Shown in pieces: positions 47,791 through 59,425 of a stretch of 64,000 bases of DNA. The notes beneath the pieces are model-generated. The model saw only the letters and a list, made by a program, of their open reading frames with translations, ran no database searches and was not told the DNA's origin. Made by a program: the position numbers and the translations under genes. The DNA is taken from positions 1 to 64,000 of the forward strand of contig JAODTK010005816.1 of NCBI GenBank assembly GCA_026419785.1, read 5' to 3'. This DNA is from Sclerodactyla briareus. Taxonomy: Eukaryota > Echinodermata > Holothuroidea > Dendrochirotida > Sclerodactylidae. The first letter of the stretch is position 1, and each line of letters starts with the position of its first letter.

Positions 47791-50565
47791 GTCCTAATAG
47801 GCTGAAATGAAAGCTCCCACCTCTGAGTTGAGGGGGTATACTAGAAGTGAGTGAAGAGAGGAGTTCATCATATATAATATTGAAATGCCCAAGTAGCCCC
47901 TCCCCCTCCACTCCCTAAAGTGTTCGTTGATTCAATAACAAAGCACATTTATTCACTTTCTAATTGAGAAATCTTGCTTCAATGTTTATCATATGGTACT
48001 TGGGGATAACTGAAAATGGGATGTGAAGACAGCATGTACCCTCCCCGCTGTTTCCAGCCCTGTCACCAACTCAGGACTAAGATCCTCGTCAGCTTGATGC
48101 AAAAACCATACAGTAACGTTCCTCCCTGGAGGCAGTATTTAAACATTCTCAGAATGGAACACCAGATGAATTTGCAGACCCCCGCCCCCTAACTCACCCG
48201 GCAGACGCACGGCTTCGATGGGAGTACACAGCTGCTACACACTTAACATTTGATAACTTTGATGTTTCGGTGCGACGGGTCTTTGGCCATCAACCCTCGT
48301 ACATTACGATGTCTTTGGAAATGCAGCGTCGGTTAGGGATCAATATCATACAATTATTTTGGTTGTAACCTATAGGCTGTTAGAGAAAAATATGACAGTT
48401 TTGATCACTTTCCAAACCGTCTCGCAGTAGCTCTGGGCCATCCCGCGAAACTGGGGACAGTGTTCTGACAGATCCGAAGTTCAAACCAATGATCCAAATC
48501 CGGCTGAGGTCACCTATACAGTCCTCCCCAGACTGCAGAGTTGTGCCCAAATCCATTTTGCAGGCCCTGGTGTTTTACGAAGACGATGTCCTCTCATTGC
48601 AACCATCACTGGAATAGATACGCAATTTCATGCATAGTCAGATACGTGACTCTTTCAGTGATCTAAGAGAGTAGCCTCTCATGAAGAGGTCGGGGCTAAC
48701 GTCCTTATTAGATCTTGCAGACGATTGGGTTGAATCAAACTGGAGCATTGAAGCTTGATGACCCGACCGATGGCAGCCAAACATGGTTCACATCCCAAAT
48801 GTCTCCTCTAATCCCACGACGCAGTCTCTGGTGCCGTGGAGTTCAAAAGACCAATGGCCGGCTCCAGTAACAAGGTCAGGCTACAAAGGATGTTGAAGGA
48901 GCACGTAATTAGCACTGGTTGATCGAGTGGGATACGACATAATTTACAGCGGAAGGCGAGACGTCAACGACTTGAACGCAGAACTACGAGGAGGCCTCCG
49001 GTTCCAACAGTTGGTAGGCAGACCAATCTGTTTATCCGCCCGTGCCAAGTAAAGGATCACAACTGCGCGGCGTAGGTTAATCTAGACGCGAGGATACTGA
49101 CATCCTGCCAGCCCTCCCTGGCACGTACTGAGAGATTCGTCTTGAGGGGAGGTGGGGGGGGGGGTTGAGGTCGAAACTCAAGGGAAGTGCACCCTTATAA
49201 CTGCCTCATCCTCCCTATTGGCCAATAGGTACACTTGAGGGCCCCTAGATACATGCTGCTGCACTGTTTGCTAAATCATTGCAAAACTCCTACTGAACTG
49301 ATTTTTTTTTTTTGGTGTTAAAAAATATTTGATCAATGGGTCATGTGGGGGGGGGGGTCCGACCCCTCCACAGTGGTGCGCCACTGACTGGTAGTAACAA
49401 CACACCAAGCTTCTATGGCCACGTCAGGAAGAATCTTTGCAGGAAGTGGAAATGACTATCCATAGGCACAAGAGCTCTTGGGGGGTAGGGTCGAGCCGAC
49501 TTGCGAGACGAAATCAAGGCAGATATGAAAACATTTGGCCTGCCCAAAATGACGCTGTTTACCCGGGGGGGGGTGTGGCATGCTAGACCATTGAGATGGC
49601 ACAAAATGAAGAAGAGCACATCCGTCTGACCCTGATGACGACACATTAAACCACCATCTGCAGAGACTGGAGCACCCGTCCCCCATAAGAAGTCACAAGT
49701 TGATTGAATGGGAAGTGCCGCCTCCGCCGCACATCTCCCCCTTGTCCCATCGCTCCTTTCTCGCAGTAACCCGATGGTGATAGTGAAATGATAAACTCGA
49801 CCGATCAGATGAATAGTTTGTATCAATGATAACTACTGGACTACTGGATAGCTACCATGCTACTCATGACTGGACAATGGTAGATCTGGAGTTATACCCA
49901 GAATGATCCGCTCTAATGGCTAACAAGTCACTGTTTTGATGTAATATATCGGCTGCTGTATTTTGACCTGTTAACCAGGAGGGCCACCAATACCACTACC
50001 GGCAAATAAAGTGTCATATCTTGCACAATGGGAATACGTGCGAGTACTTGAGTGACGCTTCAATCATATGCTTAATGTGTCAAATCAAGTATTCAATGGT
50101 AACCGAGCCAATGAAAACTTGTAAGCGCTTGGTTCCGTCGAGAAAGCACTGTGTATACACTTAGATATTATTAGATTTATCCAATAATTTTTAGCCCAGT
50201 TATCAAATTGCCAGGAAAACTATCTCATTTTCAATACATTCTCTCCTCATTCAACTATGTGGTGAGCTTTTTTTAATCGAGCGAGCCGATGTCGATAAGT
50301 GGTCGACGATCTGGAAATTGACCCACCATGGCTGTTATGGAGGCTACCTTGTATTTGTAAGTCAAATTAGGCAATATGCAACTGGTCCACGCAGGCCGTA
50401 AGCCCTGTACTACCTGGGAAACGCGACTTTTCACTAACAAAATCTGGAAATATGCTTGATAACAGGACACTTTTGAAGTTGCAAAAACCAAATATCATTT
50501 TTCTGCTGCCTCAATGAATAATCACATGAAAAGACAAATGTAATTCTTTCCAATGTTCACTCAAT
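47791..50565. other. Unassigned; possibly decayed coding sequence
   Basis: The plus strand is open without an ATG from about 48116 to 48368 (DARLRWEYTAATHLTFDNFD, then SYITMSLEMQRRLGINII), reading like real protein before a TAA. Later frames break often. At 49410-49560 short pieces (FYGHVRKN and LRDEIKADMKTFGLPK in different frames) recall the C-terminal region of some non-LTR retrotransposons. None is firm. A 10-base G run (about 49349) and CAGTGG..CCACTG (49371-49386) mark an element end. Confidence 0.25.
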
Positions 50566-50967
50566 TTACCAAAGCATACAATGGGTCCCTTTGAGTGCCA
50601 TTGTGCTCGTTTCACCAGTCATATTCATGTCTGGAATAACGCAATTCTGACCATCCTCTTCACAGGAAAGCAAATCCAATACTTGATGCTTCATGGCTAT
50701 TACATCATCCGTAATAATTGGTAGGCCTATGTTTAACTAGCTACCCACGAATTTCTCACTATGGTTGATTATTTGATGCGTTCGTCTTCTCCCAGTGTAG
50801 CACGACTGCTCCCAGACAACAAGGTCCAGGCTTGGATCGGCAACCCGATTCCGGCCGCGCAGCTCATCAAATGCCGATTTCACCTGGTGGTCCAGAAATT
50901 TGTCCCGATTCCGTGAATTAGGTACCAATGTAAAAAGATCTTTCGCGTTCGCAATTGATCGTTTCAT
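50566..50967 (-). pseudogene. Unrecognised frame with one internal TAG
   Basis: Minus-strand ATG at 50967 (an in-frame TAA lies three codons upstream) opens 76 codons (NAKDLFTLVPNSRNRDKFLD and VKSAFDELRGRNRVADPSLD) to TAG at 50737-50739. The same frame then continues 56 codons (IITDDVIAMKHQVLDLLSCE, QNCVIPDMNMTGET) to TAA at 50566-50568. Both halves have a balanced, soluble-protein composition. The stop may be a mutation, a base error, or a sign that only the first half is coding. A GTG donor-like site within HQ|VK could also make this a first exon. No family recognised. Confidence 0.3.
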
Positions 50968-52019
50968 GTGTCTTTAGCCGGCCGGTCGATCTTGATATTC
51001 GCATTCAATTGGTTCAAACGGTCGATTGGTTTGTGTCCCACCTTTCTGTATGTGGAGCCTAAACGTTACGAGCGCCTGTGGACTGGATAGTATTGACTTG
51101 GAACTGATGATATTGTTGACGTGTAGTTGATGACGTTAAAAAAACGAATAAGATCGGTTTCTATTTGGAGAGGGATCGGTTTCTCCCAAAGGGGTGAAGC
51201 TGTTCAGCCTTAGCCTGTGGCCTAGGGGAAGTCTGAATTAGGCGTACATAGGGCCCTCGGGCCCCTGATTGCATGAAATTGCTTACCAGAATACGCGAAT
51301 TTCCAAATGTGTGAACACAGAACTAGGACGAGTATGACGGATAGCAAAGACATGATCACTTCACAAAACTACGAACTGTGATTGTAAACTTGTGATGCAA
51401 TTAACCTAGCCTGAGGGCGAATCAATCTCTGCAAATTGAGTCACTGTGCACACAGTCGTCAGCGCGTCAGCGCTGCTCAGAGAGTTGAAAAGCCAAGCCA
51501 GGACGGGTTTTTCTGCGACGTTTGAAGGATAGTACGCATATGACTATGAGTGATACGGGGCGCTCGAGCGGGAAATCGAGCATGCACAGGATACTAAATA
51601 CTAGTTACTACATACACATTCCTCAGTGTCGTCGCCTACGAGGTCCCCATGGGGTTATACACAGTAAACAATATTACACCAATGACCCAAGTTCACGTTA
51701 TCTTGTACAATGTGTGTTATGTCACGTAATCCATGTGGGACGTGAAATTAAAGCAGACCCGATGCCTCCGCAAACGAGCATATGCGCAGTCTATCCACGC
51801 CAATTAATATTTGAGGGCTTCTCTAACGCCCTTCTTATCAGCTGATCTGAACCAGTACATAAGAGCGGCAGTTTACTAGGTGGGTGCCAATTCTACTTAA
51901 ATAAATGGGTTAAAAATATTTAAACGCACCGTGGCGTAAACTTTTAGCTCAAACCGTCTATCTGGTTGAGCTATTGTGATTCCCAATGTCCTTCTAACTA
52001 TCTATCTATCCTTCTATCC
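50968..52019. other. Unassigned, possible divergent gene-start region
   Basis: A 107-codon plus-strand frame (51522-51845) begins 554 bases upstream of the minus-strand frame starting at 50967, in a moderately CpG-rich setting with a GTCAGCGCGTCAGCGCTGC word near 51457. The frame has no motif. A head-to-head gene pair is conceivable but not supported further. Confidence 0.2.
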
Positions 52020-52150
52020 TATCCCAGGGGCGTATATTTTTGTTTTGAAGTGGGGGGGGGATGATTTGCTAGATGACTTTTTAAGCGGAGCGCACATAGT
52101 TGGCGCGAGCGTGCAAGAAAATTTGTGCTTCTCACAACCCCTCCCAGACG
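52020..52150 (+). mobile_element. GGGGCGT element fragment
   Basis: CAGGGGCGTATATTTTTG, then GTGGGGGGG, AGCGGAGCGCACATAGTTGG and CGCGAGCGTGCAAG. The same arrangement (GGGGCGT, poly-G, GGAGCGCCACC..GTTGGCGCG) occurs at 60445-60600 and in part at 59240-59420. Confidence 0.5.
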
Positions 52151-52369
52151 CCCGGAAACACACTAGAGTGTTTTTTCAGCGTGTTTACTCAGCCTTCAGA
52201 ATTGAATCATATTATTCTCCGATTTTGTGATTGTTAAGTAAGAATTGTTGCATCTTTGGAAGCTATTTAACATTTGATCAGTTAAAATGACGCAGAACCA
52301 GTAAAATGTAAGACAACTACCCTGTTTACGTTAATGAGGGCAAGACCTCACCGACAGTCATCACAGCCC

Positions 52370-52820
52370 TCCAAACCAGCAATCGTTTTCAAAAACATTT
52401 TCACAAAGTTTTTGAAATGTTTTTTGTTGAGTAACATAGATGTTAGGAAAAGGTTTTTAAAACGTTTGCCGAGACGTTTTAATAAAACGTTTTGGAGACT
52501 TTTAAAAAAAAAATCAAAAATTGCTCCATAAACCTTTAGCGACAAAACAGTTACTCCAAAACAGGTTCAGGTTGAGCTAGTGATGTCGGAGTTTGTTAGA
52601 TTATCGGTCGGCTTCCTTGGTCCGCTGTTACTCATAAATATAATATAAAATAAAAACAAAATGTTACTAAAACATGTTCTCAAAACGTTTTGTTGAAACG
52701 TTTCATAAACTTTTTGCAAGCATTCATGTACTCAACAAGAAACGTTTCTCAGAAACATTGTGCGAACCATATTTAGAACTGTTTTGAAAAACGTTTTATT
52801 TAAAAGTTTTGGTTTTGATG
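52370..52820. repeat. AAAACGTTTT palindrome cluster
   Basis: At least ten AAACGTTT / AAAACGTTTT words (for example near 52460, 52475, 52489, 52685, 52697, 52740 and 52788) in a T- and A-rich setting, split by about 110 bp of other sequence at 52550-52650. Confidence 0.8.
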
Positions 52821-52829
52821 CGGAGGCAA

Positions 52830-53669
52830 GTACATCCAATTAAGTGATAGGACGATCAAGTTACATGCGCATGGGCGTGTGATGGAGCTCCAGTTTTAAA
52901 ATCGTCCAAACACATATTCGTCGTCTGTCCTCCGAGCCCGATATAATGTTTCGGCCAGGTAGAATGAGAGCTCCGTACAAACTTCCCGTACACGCCCGTA
53001 TAAAGCTCAGTTCATACTTTCGACGCCGGACAAGTCCGCCGTGAAGGACGCGTCCACCGTTCACTCGTTCCTACTTTCCGTTTCCGTTGTGTACTCTCCG
53101 AGGCTCACCGCCGCAACATAGAACATCTTTTCATTCACGCGCTTTCCAATTCATACTTCCCGGCGGTGATGCGTGCGGCCTGGTTGCTGGTCGTACGCAT
53201 AACTGCACAATTTTCCAAGAATATTATCATTAGAAATGCTGGATCTGACAGTGAGGAGAATTGGCGCTGTATTCGTGGTTTGTGGAATCATCAAAAAAGG
53301 GGGGAGGGGGGGGGGGAAGGCCGTGGGTACATGAAACTTTTAATTATACCCAGAATGATGAGTGGCGAATTTCAACTCTTTATTGACTGATATGCGTAGA
53401 GTGCAAATGACGAAATTCATTCTCCCGCTACTTTAAGAATGAGCCCCGCAATGATTTGATCACCTACTAACAGCGTATCGCCCCCCCGTTGATAAGTCAC
53501 CGCAGGGACACTATGTCCGCTATGTCCCCAGCTGAAAGACTGTCGGTAACACTGCGTATCTTATCTTTAGCAGTGGAAATCATGCGCAGCAGAGTGTAGC
53601 CGATAGTTACCGTTTGGGGAGATCCACAGTGAACGATGATTCCTACAAAAACCGGTTAGCATCCCTATT
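52830..53669. other. Unassigned, CpG-rich piece at 52980-53170
   Basis: AGTTCATACTTTCGACGCCGG and CAATTCATACTTCCCGGCGG words about 160 bp apart look like pieces of a dispersed repeat and recur faintly near 54880. No gene seen. Confidence 0.3.
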
Positions 53670-54565
53670 TCGCTACCTCTCTATATTCCGCCCTCCCTTA
53701 CGTTCCAACAGAGTCGAAGTTTTTTTATTCGAGAAAAAAAAATTCGTCCCTGTATGTTCCGACCAATCTCTATATTCCAACCTCTCGATGTTCCGACCTC
53801 CCTAATGTTCCAAATGGTCTGAACATAAAAACGTTTTTGATTCGAAAAAAAACGCTCTATATTCCGACCTCCCTATGTTCCACCAGAGTCGAATTTTTTT
53901 ATTCGAGAAAAAAAAAATCGTCTTATGTTCCGACCTCTCCTATATTCCAACCCTCATGTTCCCGACCTCCCTATTCCAAATGGTCTGAACATGAAAACGT
54001 TTTTTATTCGAAAAAACAACGTCCTCTATATCCGACCTCTCTATATTCCGGCCCATATTCCGATACCTCTCGAGTTCCGACCTTCCTATGTTTCCTACTT
54101 GTCGGAACATAGAGACGTTTTCCTTTTCCTTCACTTCGAAAAACAATCAGTCTATTTTCTATAATTCCGACCTCTCTAGTGTTCCCGACCTCCCCATTTT
54201 CTGGCTGTTCGGAATATAGAGACGTTTTTATTCGAAAAACAAATCGTCTCTGTGTTCATTCCTACCTCCCTGTGTTCCGACTGTTGGAACTGTCGGAGCA
54301 TATAGAATTCTTTTAGCATGAAATCGTCTTCTATTTTCCGACTGGTCGTAATAGAGACGCCCCTTCCCCACAACACCGAGGGTGAAAGAGGGTGGGAATG
54401 GAAAGCGGACAGTTATCTCATCTGGATCGACTAACTCATCACATTCATTAAATATACGCTCGATATTTTAAAACTTGACCATATAACCAGACTTGAAACA
54501 TTATGGAGGCTGGAACACAGGGAGGTCGAAATATTGGGAGGTCGGAATATTGGGAGTTCGGAATT
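53670..54565. repeat. TTCCGACCTC minisatellite with inverted right end
   Basis: Direct units combine CTATATTCCGACCTCCCTA, a TGTTCCAAATGGTCTGAACAT inverted word and ACGTTTTTTATTCGAAAAAA, spaced about 60-130 bp. At 54504-54565 the motif appears in reverse (GGAACACAGGGAGGTCG, GGGAGGTCGGAATATTGG), so the block has inverted outer edges. Frames through it are repeats of PTSLYS-like peptides and not genes. Confidence 0.8.
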
Positions 54566-55599
54566 AGGGGTGTTACTCTTCCAAACCTGCAAAGCCTTAT
54601 GAACGCTATGCCTAATTTTAATTTTCTTCAACAGAGGTTTGTATTAATTTGCCAAAATCTCACACCATATACTTGCATCTCGTTTTTTTTTTTTTTTTTT
54701 TTTTAGCCCCACAAGTACCTTTTGTTTGTTAATTGTCCTTTTGCCTTCATACAAGCATGCTTCCGGCAGTCACCGCCGTCAAAAGAGAAATCTGTTCCTC
54801 TCAAACGGAACGGCACGTTTTGAACGCGCGTTAAACAAAACAGACCGGAAACGAGACCGCCGGCGACGCGTCGTGCCCTACTTTCATACCGTGAACCTCT
54901 GGCCGGCGACGGTCCGGCGTCCAGATTTCGTTCCGCTAGTGGCCGCGGTGAATATGAAATGGGCTTTAGAGACGCTAATAATAATGTCTCATAATTTAAC
55001 GGAGCTGAAAGAGCAATTACCGTATGTTATAACACGACAAGCCGCGCACATAACTACATCACGCGTGGCCGGACCGGCCCGCGAACTTAGCGTGACCACA
55101 TTGCTTGTCTCGTTTGTTCAATTATCAGTGGGCAATGCGCGGCACATGGCAAACCCCCCAGCCGGATCGCGGCCAGGGAAAAATTCGCATCAGATAGGGT
55201 ATTTAGGACTGTCAGGTAAATGACAGTTGTATTGGCTGTTGGGTAACTGATCATTACTGAGCTCAGCCTCTACAGTTGGTCGCCTCAACTTATACAAATA
55301 TTTCGTTGGTATAAAAAGTGGAGAATTGGTCCAATTAATGAATGAATCTCATTGCAAAATTAATTATTGGGACTGACAAAATGGGGGAATGTTTTTGTAA
55401 CAGGCCATCCCCCCTACCTGAAACTTTGGGGGGGGATACATCCCCCCGCCTCCCCCCCGCGTTTACGTACGCCGTGATCTATCCATCTGTAAACCTTTTG
55501 CTTCTCTTGTCTTGGCCATCAAATGTTCGTGCTTTGATGAATCTGGACCATACTTGGTCACAATGTTTATTGACTGATTGACCACCTAAAGTTCCACGG
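54566..55599. other. CpG-rich open stretch after a 22-base T run
   Basis: A T run (54683-54704) ending in AG is followed by about 500 bases that are CpG-rich and open in one plus-strand frame to a TGA at 55221-55223, with a donor-like CAGGTAAAT at about 55213. The peptide (for example FHTVNLWPATVRRPDFVPLV, MSHNLTELKEQLPYV) has no known motif, and CpG-rich DNA is open by chance more often. It could equally be a retroposed minus-strand sequence with the T run as its A tail. GGGGGGGATACATCCCCCC near 55431 is palindromic. Confidence 0.25.
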
Positions 55600-57030
55600 T
55601 CAAATGGTATTAAAGGGGCAAAATTGGCCAATAAGTGGAAAACTGGCCAAACGCTACTTCTCCACCAAATTTTGGTGCACAGTGCTTGATGTTCGGGGGT
55701 CGGCGGTCATAATGATGGTCTATTAGTTGTACCTTCGAGGTCCCCCTTGGGCCCGAAGTGCCCATTTAATGAATTCACACCGTGGTACTTGAAATGCATT
55801 CTACTCCCACAAGCTTCACGTATTTTCTTCAAAGTTACCTGTAATGTTCCTTGGTAGAGGACATTGGGTGTTCAGGAATTTTGAGCCAAGGGCCCATTTG
55901 GGCCCAGGGCCCATTATGTAAATAACTGCAAATCTTGGGTATCTCCAACAATTTAAATTCACAGTGCTGAGAGGTTCAGTCATAATCATGGTCCAATAGA
56001 CTACCTTTGGGGTGTTTCAGGATTTTGTGTTCCAATGTCCAACTTGGGCCCGAGGGTCCCATTTTATGATATGTCACACAATGGTGTCTTTTGGAAAAAG
56101 CATCTCCTCCCCACAAGCTCATTTGATTTTCTTCAAGTTGTACATGTAATTGTCCTTCGGTAGAGGGTGCCATGGGGTGTGTACAGGAATTTGGGGCCGC
56201 GGGCCCAGTTTGGGCCAAAAGTCCCATTATATGAATCGGCACTATCTGTATCTCTTCCTACAAATCTAGTTTGCAGTGTATGTTCATCATAATTTCTAAT
56301 AGCAGTGTGGGGGCCTGAGGGCTCCATCATGTAGAATTACGCAATGCGTTTCCCTCTCCTTCGGTGTGGTTCAGGATGTTTAACCAACGTCTGCACTTGG
56401 GCCCTGAGGGCCATTTTATGAATTTTCATGGAAGTTTACACATTGGGTACTTGAAATCATCTCTCCACAATTTCCAATTGGATTTGATTTTAATGTAACA
56501 TGCACTGCTCCTCGGTTGTTGGTCCATAGCGGGGGTTGTTGCGAACTCTGGCTGAAGGCCCAATGGGCCCTAGGGCCCATCACTTGAAATCATGCAAGAT
56601 GCTTCTACAAATGGTTGATGCACAGGTCAGTGCTGATTTCCGGTCATAATACAGTCTAATAGCCGTATCTTCAGGGTTCTCAAGAATGTTGGACTTGATA
56701 CCTCATTTTGGGCCCCGAGGCTGCCCATCATGTGCATTCATGCAAAATGGTTAATCCCGCAAAAATGCACTCAAACGAATATAAAACAGAATGTAAAGTT
56801 ACACTCTCGTAAACACCCATCCTGAAATTTGCCAGCGCCCTGAGTGCTTAGGAGAATGAATACTGTATTTCCTTGAGTGGTGCATCTTTTCACATGTTAG
56901 GATAGTTAAACCAGCCAATGTGTGAAATATTGTCAAATAAATGCATCTGCACATTCTTGGTCTCCTGTAATTAAATATTTTGGTACATTGAATACGGTTT
57001 GAGCTACAAGCATCATTGGTGCTCTTGTTA
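55600..57030 (-). mobile_element. Satellite-bearing element, probable family 2 relative
   Basis: Read on the plus strand, monomers of about 270-360 bp share CATAATCATGGTCTAATAG, TTGGGCCCGAGGGCCCATTT, CTCCCACAAGCTCATTTGAT and GTAATGTCCTTGGTAGAGG (landmark at about 55709, 55981, 56287 and 56646). The right edge, GCATCATTGGTGCTCTTGTT (57011-57030), is the inverse of a family 2 type 5' end (AACAAGAGCACCAATGATGC, compare AACAAGAGTGCCATGGCACC at 36023), so the element lies on the minus strand. No protein frame. Confidence 0.6.
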
Positions 57031-58756
57031 TGGAGGGAGCAGACCGACTATCTAGTAAGAGCGCCACCGTCGGTTAGCGCGTAACTGGCCAAAATTGAGC
57101 CGGAAGACCCTCCGTATATTTGGAATGGCACTTCCATGGCCATTCGAGGCGTTCCATATTGCAGTATTGAGTGTTCCAAGAAATGTCATTCGAGGATAGT
57201 CACCGGTATCATCTAATGATTCTCCTCATTCTTGCCCGCCGGAAGGCATGTTCCTAGGTTCATGCTATCTTGGCTACCCGCCATATATGTAATGTCATTA
57301 TTGGAAGAACAGTGCCCTTTTTGGCCTTCTACACTGTTGAAGTTTTTTGCGCTGCAATTGTAAAACCGGTATAGTATGCACTAGTCACCATCCTGATTTT
57401 CCAGGATGTGTTAAGAATCGTTATGCGAGACTGAGGCTTCATTCGATTGATCGTCTTGTAAGGATTCCAATTTTTTCACACATAAAAAAACATACAAAAA
57501 CCTTGAGAATTTTGAGGGACCACGGTGTTTTAAGGGGGCTGAGGATCCCCCCCCCCCCCCCCCCCTCACCCTCCGTGACTACGCCACTATTGACGCATCC
57601 CAACCTGTGTTGCCGATTGTTACTCCTATTGTATTCAAACTGATTGCGTTCTTTGTAGCCTATACGTAATGGTTGGGAATTCCTTTAGGATGCTTTTGCG
57701 TTTGAGCGCTGCACCATCTTCAAAATACGGTAATAGCTTTCACTGATTTTTCCTTTTATACTTCCCTACGCTAATTGAGTTAGAGGGCAAGCTAAGCGGC
57801 GGGCGCACTTTCTTGGATGGGTTGGTCCAATCCAACGTGAAAAATCATGAAGGGGAGCTGTCCCTAATTTCCCCCTCCTTTATTTGGCCAGCACCACAAT
57901 GCTTCGCCCTAACATGGACGAAACGCTCATTTCTGGGGCGGGAGTCAGCCTTGGATGGGGCCGTAAGTCGGGTGAGTTGTCATCAAATGTTGGAAATGGC
58001 CTTGCTTTCATTCATCGATGGGAGTATATGTGGTGGTGGACTTTCATGAGTATGATCAGATGATGCCACAAGTTCAGCACCAGTGAAGTGAATTTGCAAT
58101 TTTGCATTTGAAATTTTGCAACTGTTCAGCCACCCAGGGGAATTTGTTCTTTTCTTTTTGTATTTGTGATAATTATTCATATTGCAGCAAGAGCTGGATT
58201 GCATGAATATACCTATACACATTAAATATTCCTGGAGTAAGAATGGTAATATGGCATCTAATATACATAAGAAAATAAAAATAAGACAAAACATATGTAC
58301 ATGGAAAACTGGTCTGGAACAGTTTAAAAACGAGGCGGGGAGATGGCAACTACAAGTTGTTGAGGGTTAGCGCGTTTTAAATAAAAAGGGACAGGACTGT
58401 TATAACGTCTGTTCGTATAGCACATTGGCTCTATAAATTGGCATGGCATATCAATTGCGTTGTCTACGCAAGCGCAGTATGTGGCGATGGTTTCTTCTCG
58501 AACCACCACCGAATATCTTTTGGATTCAGGCACTTGATAGCGAACTGAGTTGCAGAAAGCGTTCACGTTCGATGGGCACTTCAATTATCAAGAATTTAGA
58601 GCAGTGGGATATGTTTGTGTACAGGGGCGTATATACATTAAATTCCAGGGGGTGTGATGTGAATCATTTTTTGAGACCGACAAGATTTTTTTGAGACCGA
58701 TTCGTATTAGCGGTTTTTACCAGAGGCGGCGACGTGCGGTCGTGGAGGATACTCTG
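57031..58756. other. Unassigned; C run and element-end remnants
   Basis: A 19-base C run (57547-57565) followed by TCACCCTCCGTGACTACGCC is the inverse of an AGTGGCGTAG-type element end. Frames at 57813-58049 and 58324-58694 (both strands) show no domain. Confidence 0.35.
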
Positions 58757-59223
58757 GTTCCCCGACGGGTGGCCAGTCGTTCCCCCCTCCCCTTGGAAAT
58801 TTTTGAAACCTGAACCCTAAAGACGCAAAAATGGTGATCCTAGTACGATATTCTATCATGAATTACCTATTAAAAAAATATTCATTTTTTTTATCAAATA
58901 TTTTTCCCCGACTACGTAACTGGGGTTAAGATAATGTGTGTTCAAAACGGTCTGTAACCCAGCTACATGAATAAACTGTTGCACTCTGATTTGGTATCAT
59001 ATAAGATTCTAGATGCTTTACGCTGGATAGAGTTAGACGCGGGACTTTCGAAGTTTGCTGGACTAATTCACATAATGATGGACTGGTACATGGAAGACTG
59101 AGGAGACTTAGCTTCAATCATGGTCTTGATAGCCCATCAGCGAGCTTGTTGATACCGATATTTAATATGTCGATGGGGCTGGAATTGGCACAACATGTCC
59201 ATTATAGGTAAATCAAGTTTCTC

Positions 59224-59425
59224 ACACCAGTGGCGTCACCACTTTCAAAATACGGAGACACAAGGGGGGGGCACAGGCATTTTGTGGGGTGGGGCACGAG
59301 GAATATTATCTGAGCGTAGCGCCACCAAAGGTGGCGCGAGCGTACAAAAAAAAGATTCGGGGGCCCCTTGAGCAAGCCCAGATGCCGGAAATGACCTCTA
59401 CGAGCGTTCGCGGCGCAGTACAAGC
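59224..59425 (+). mobile_element. CAGTGGCGT element fragment
   Basis: CAGTGGCGTCACCACTTTC, a G run, GAGCGTAGCGCCACCAAAGG and TGGCGCGAGCGTACAAAAAA, then a purine-rich tail. CAGTGGCG is a frequent hAT-type terminus in animals, but no matching inverted end or target duplication was identified here. Confidence 0.4.

Noticed and set aside
49413..49826. A 137-codon minus-strand frame and plus-strand pieces resembling a LINE C-terminus
   Set aside because: The plus-strand words (FYGHVRKN, LRDEIKADMK) are in different frames and no reverse-transcriptase or endonuclease motif was found upstream. The minus frame has no motif.
53614..54164. Repeated RPPYSK / PTSLYS peptide frames
   Set aside because: They are translations of the TTCCGACCTC minisatellite.
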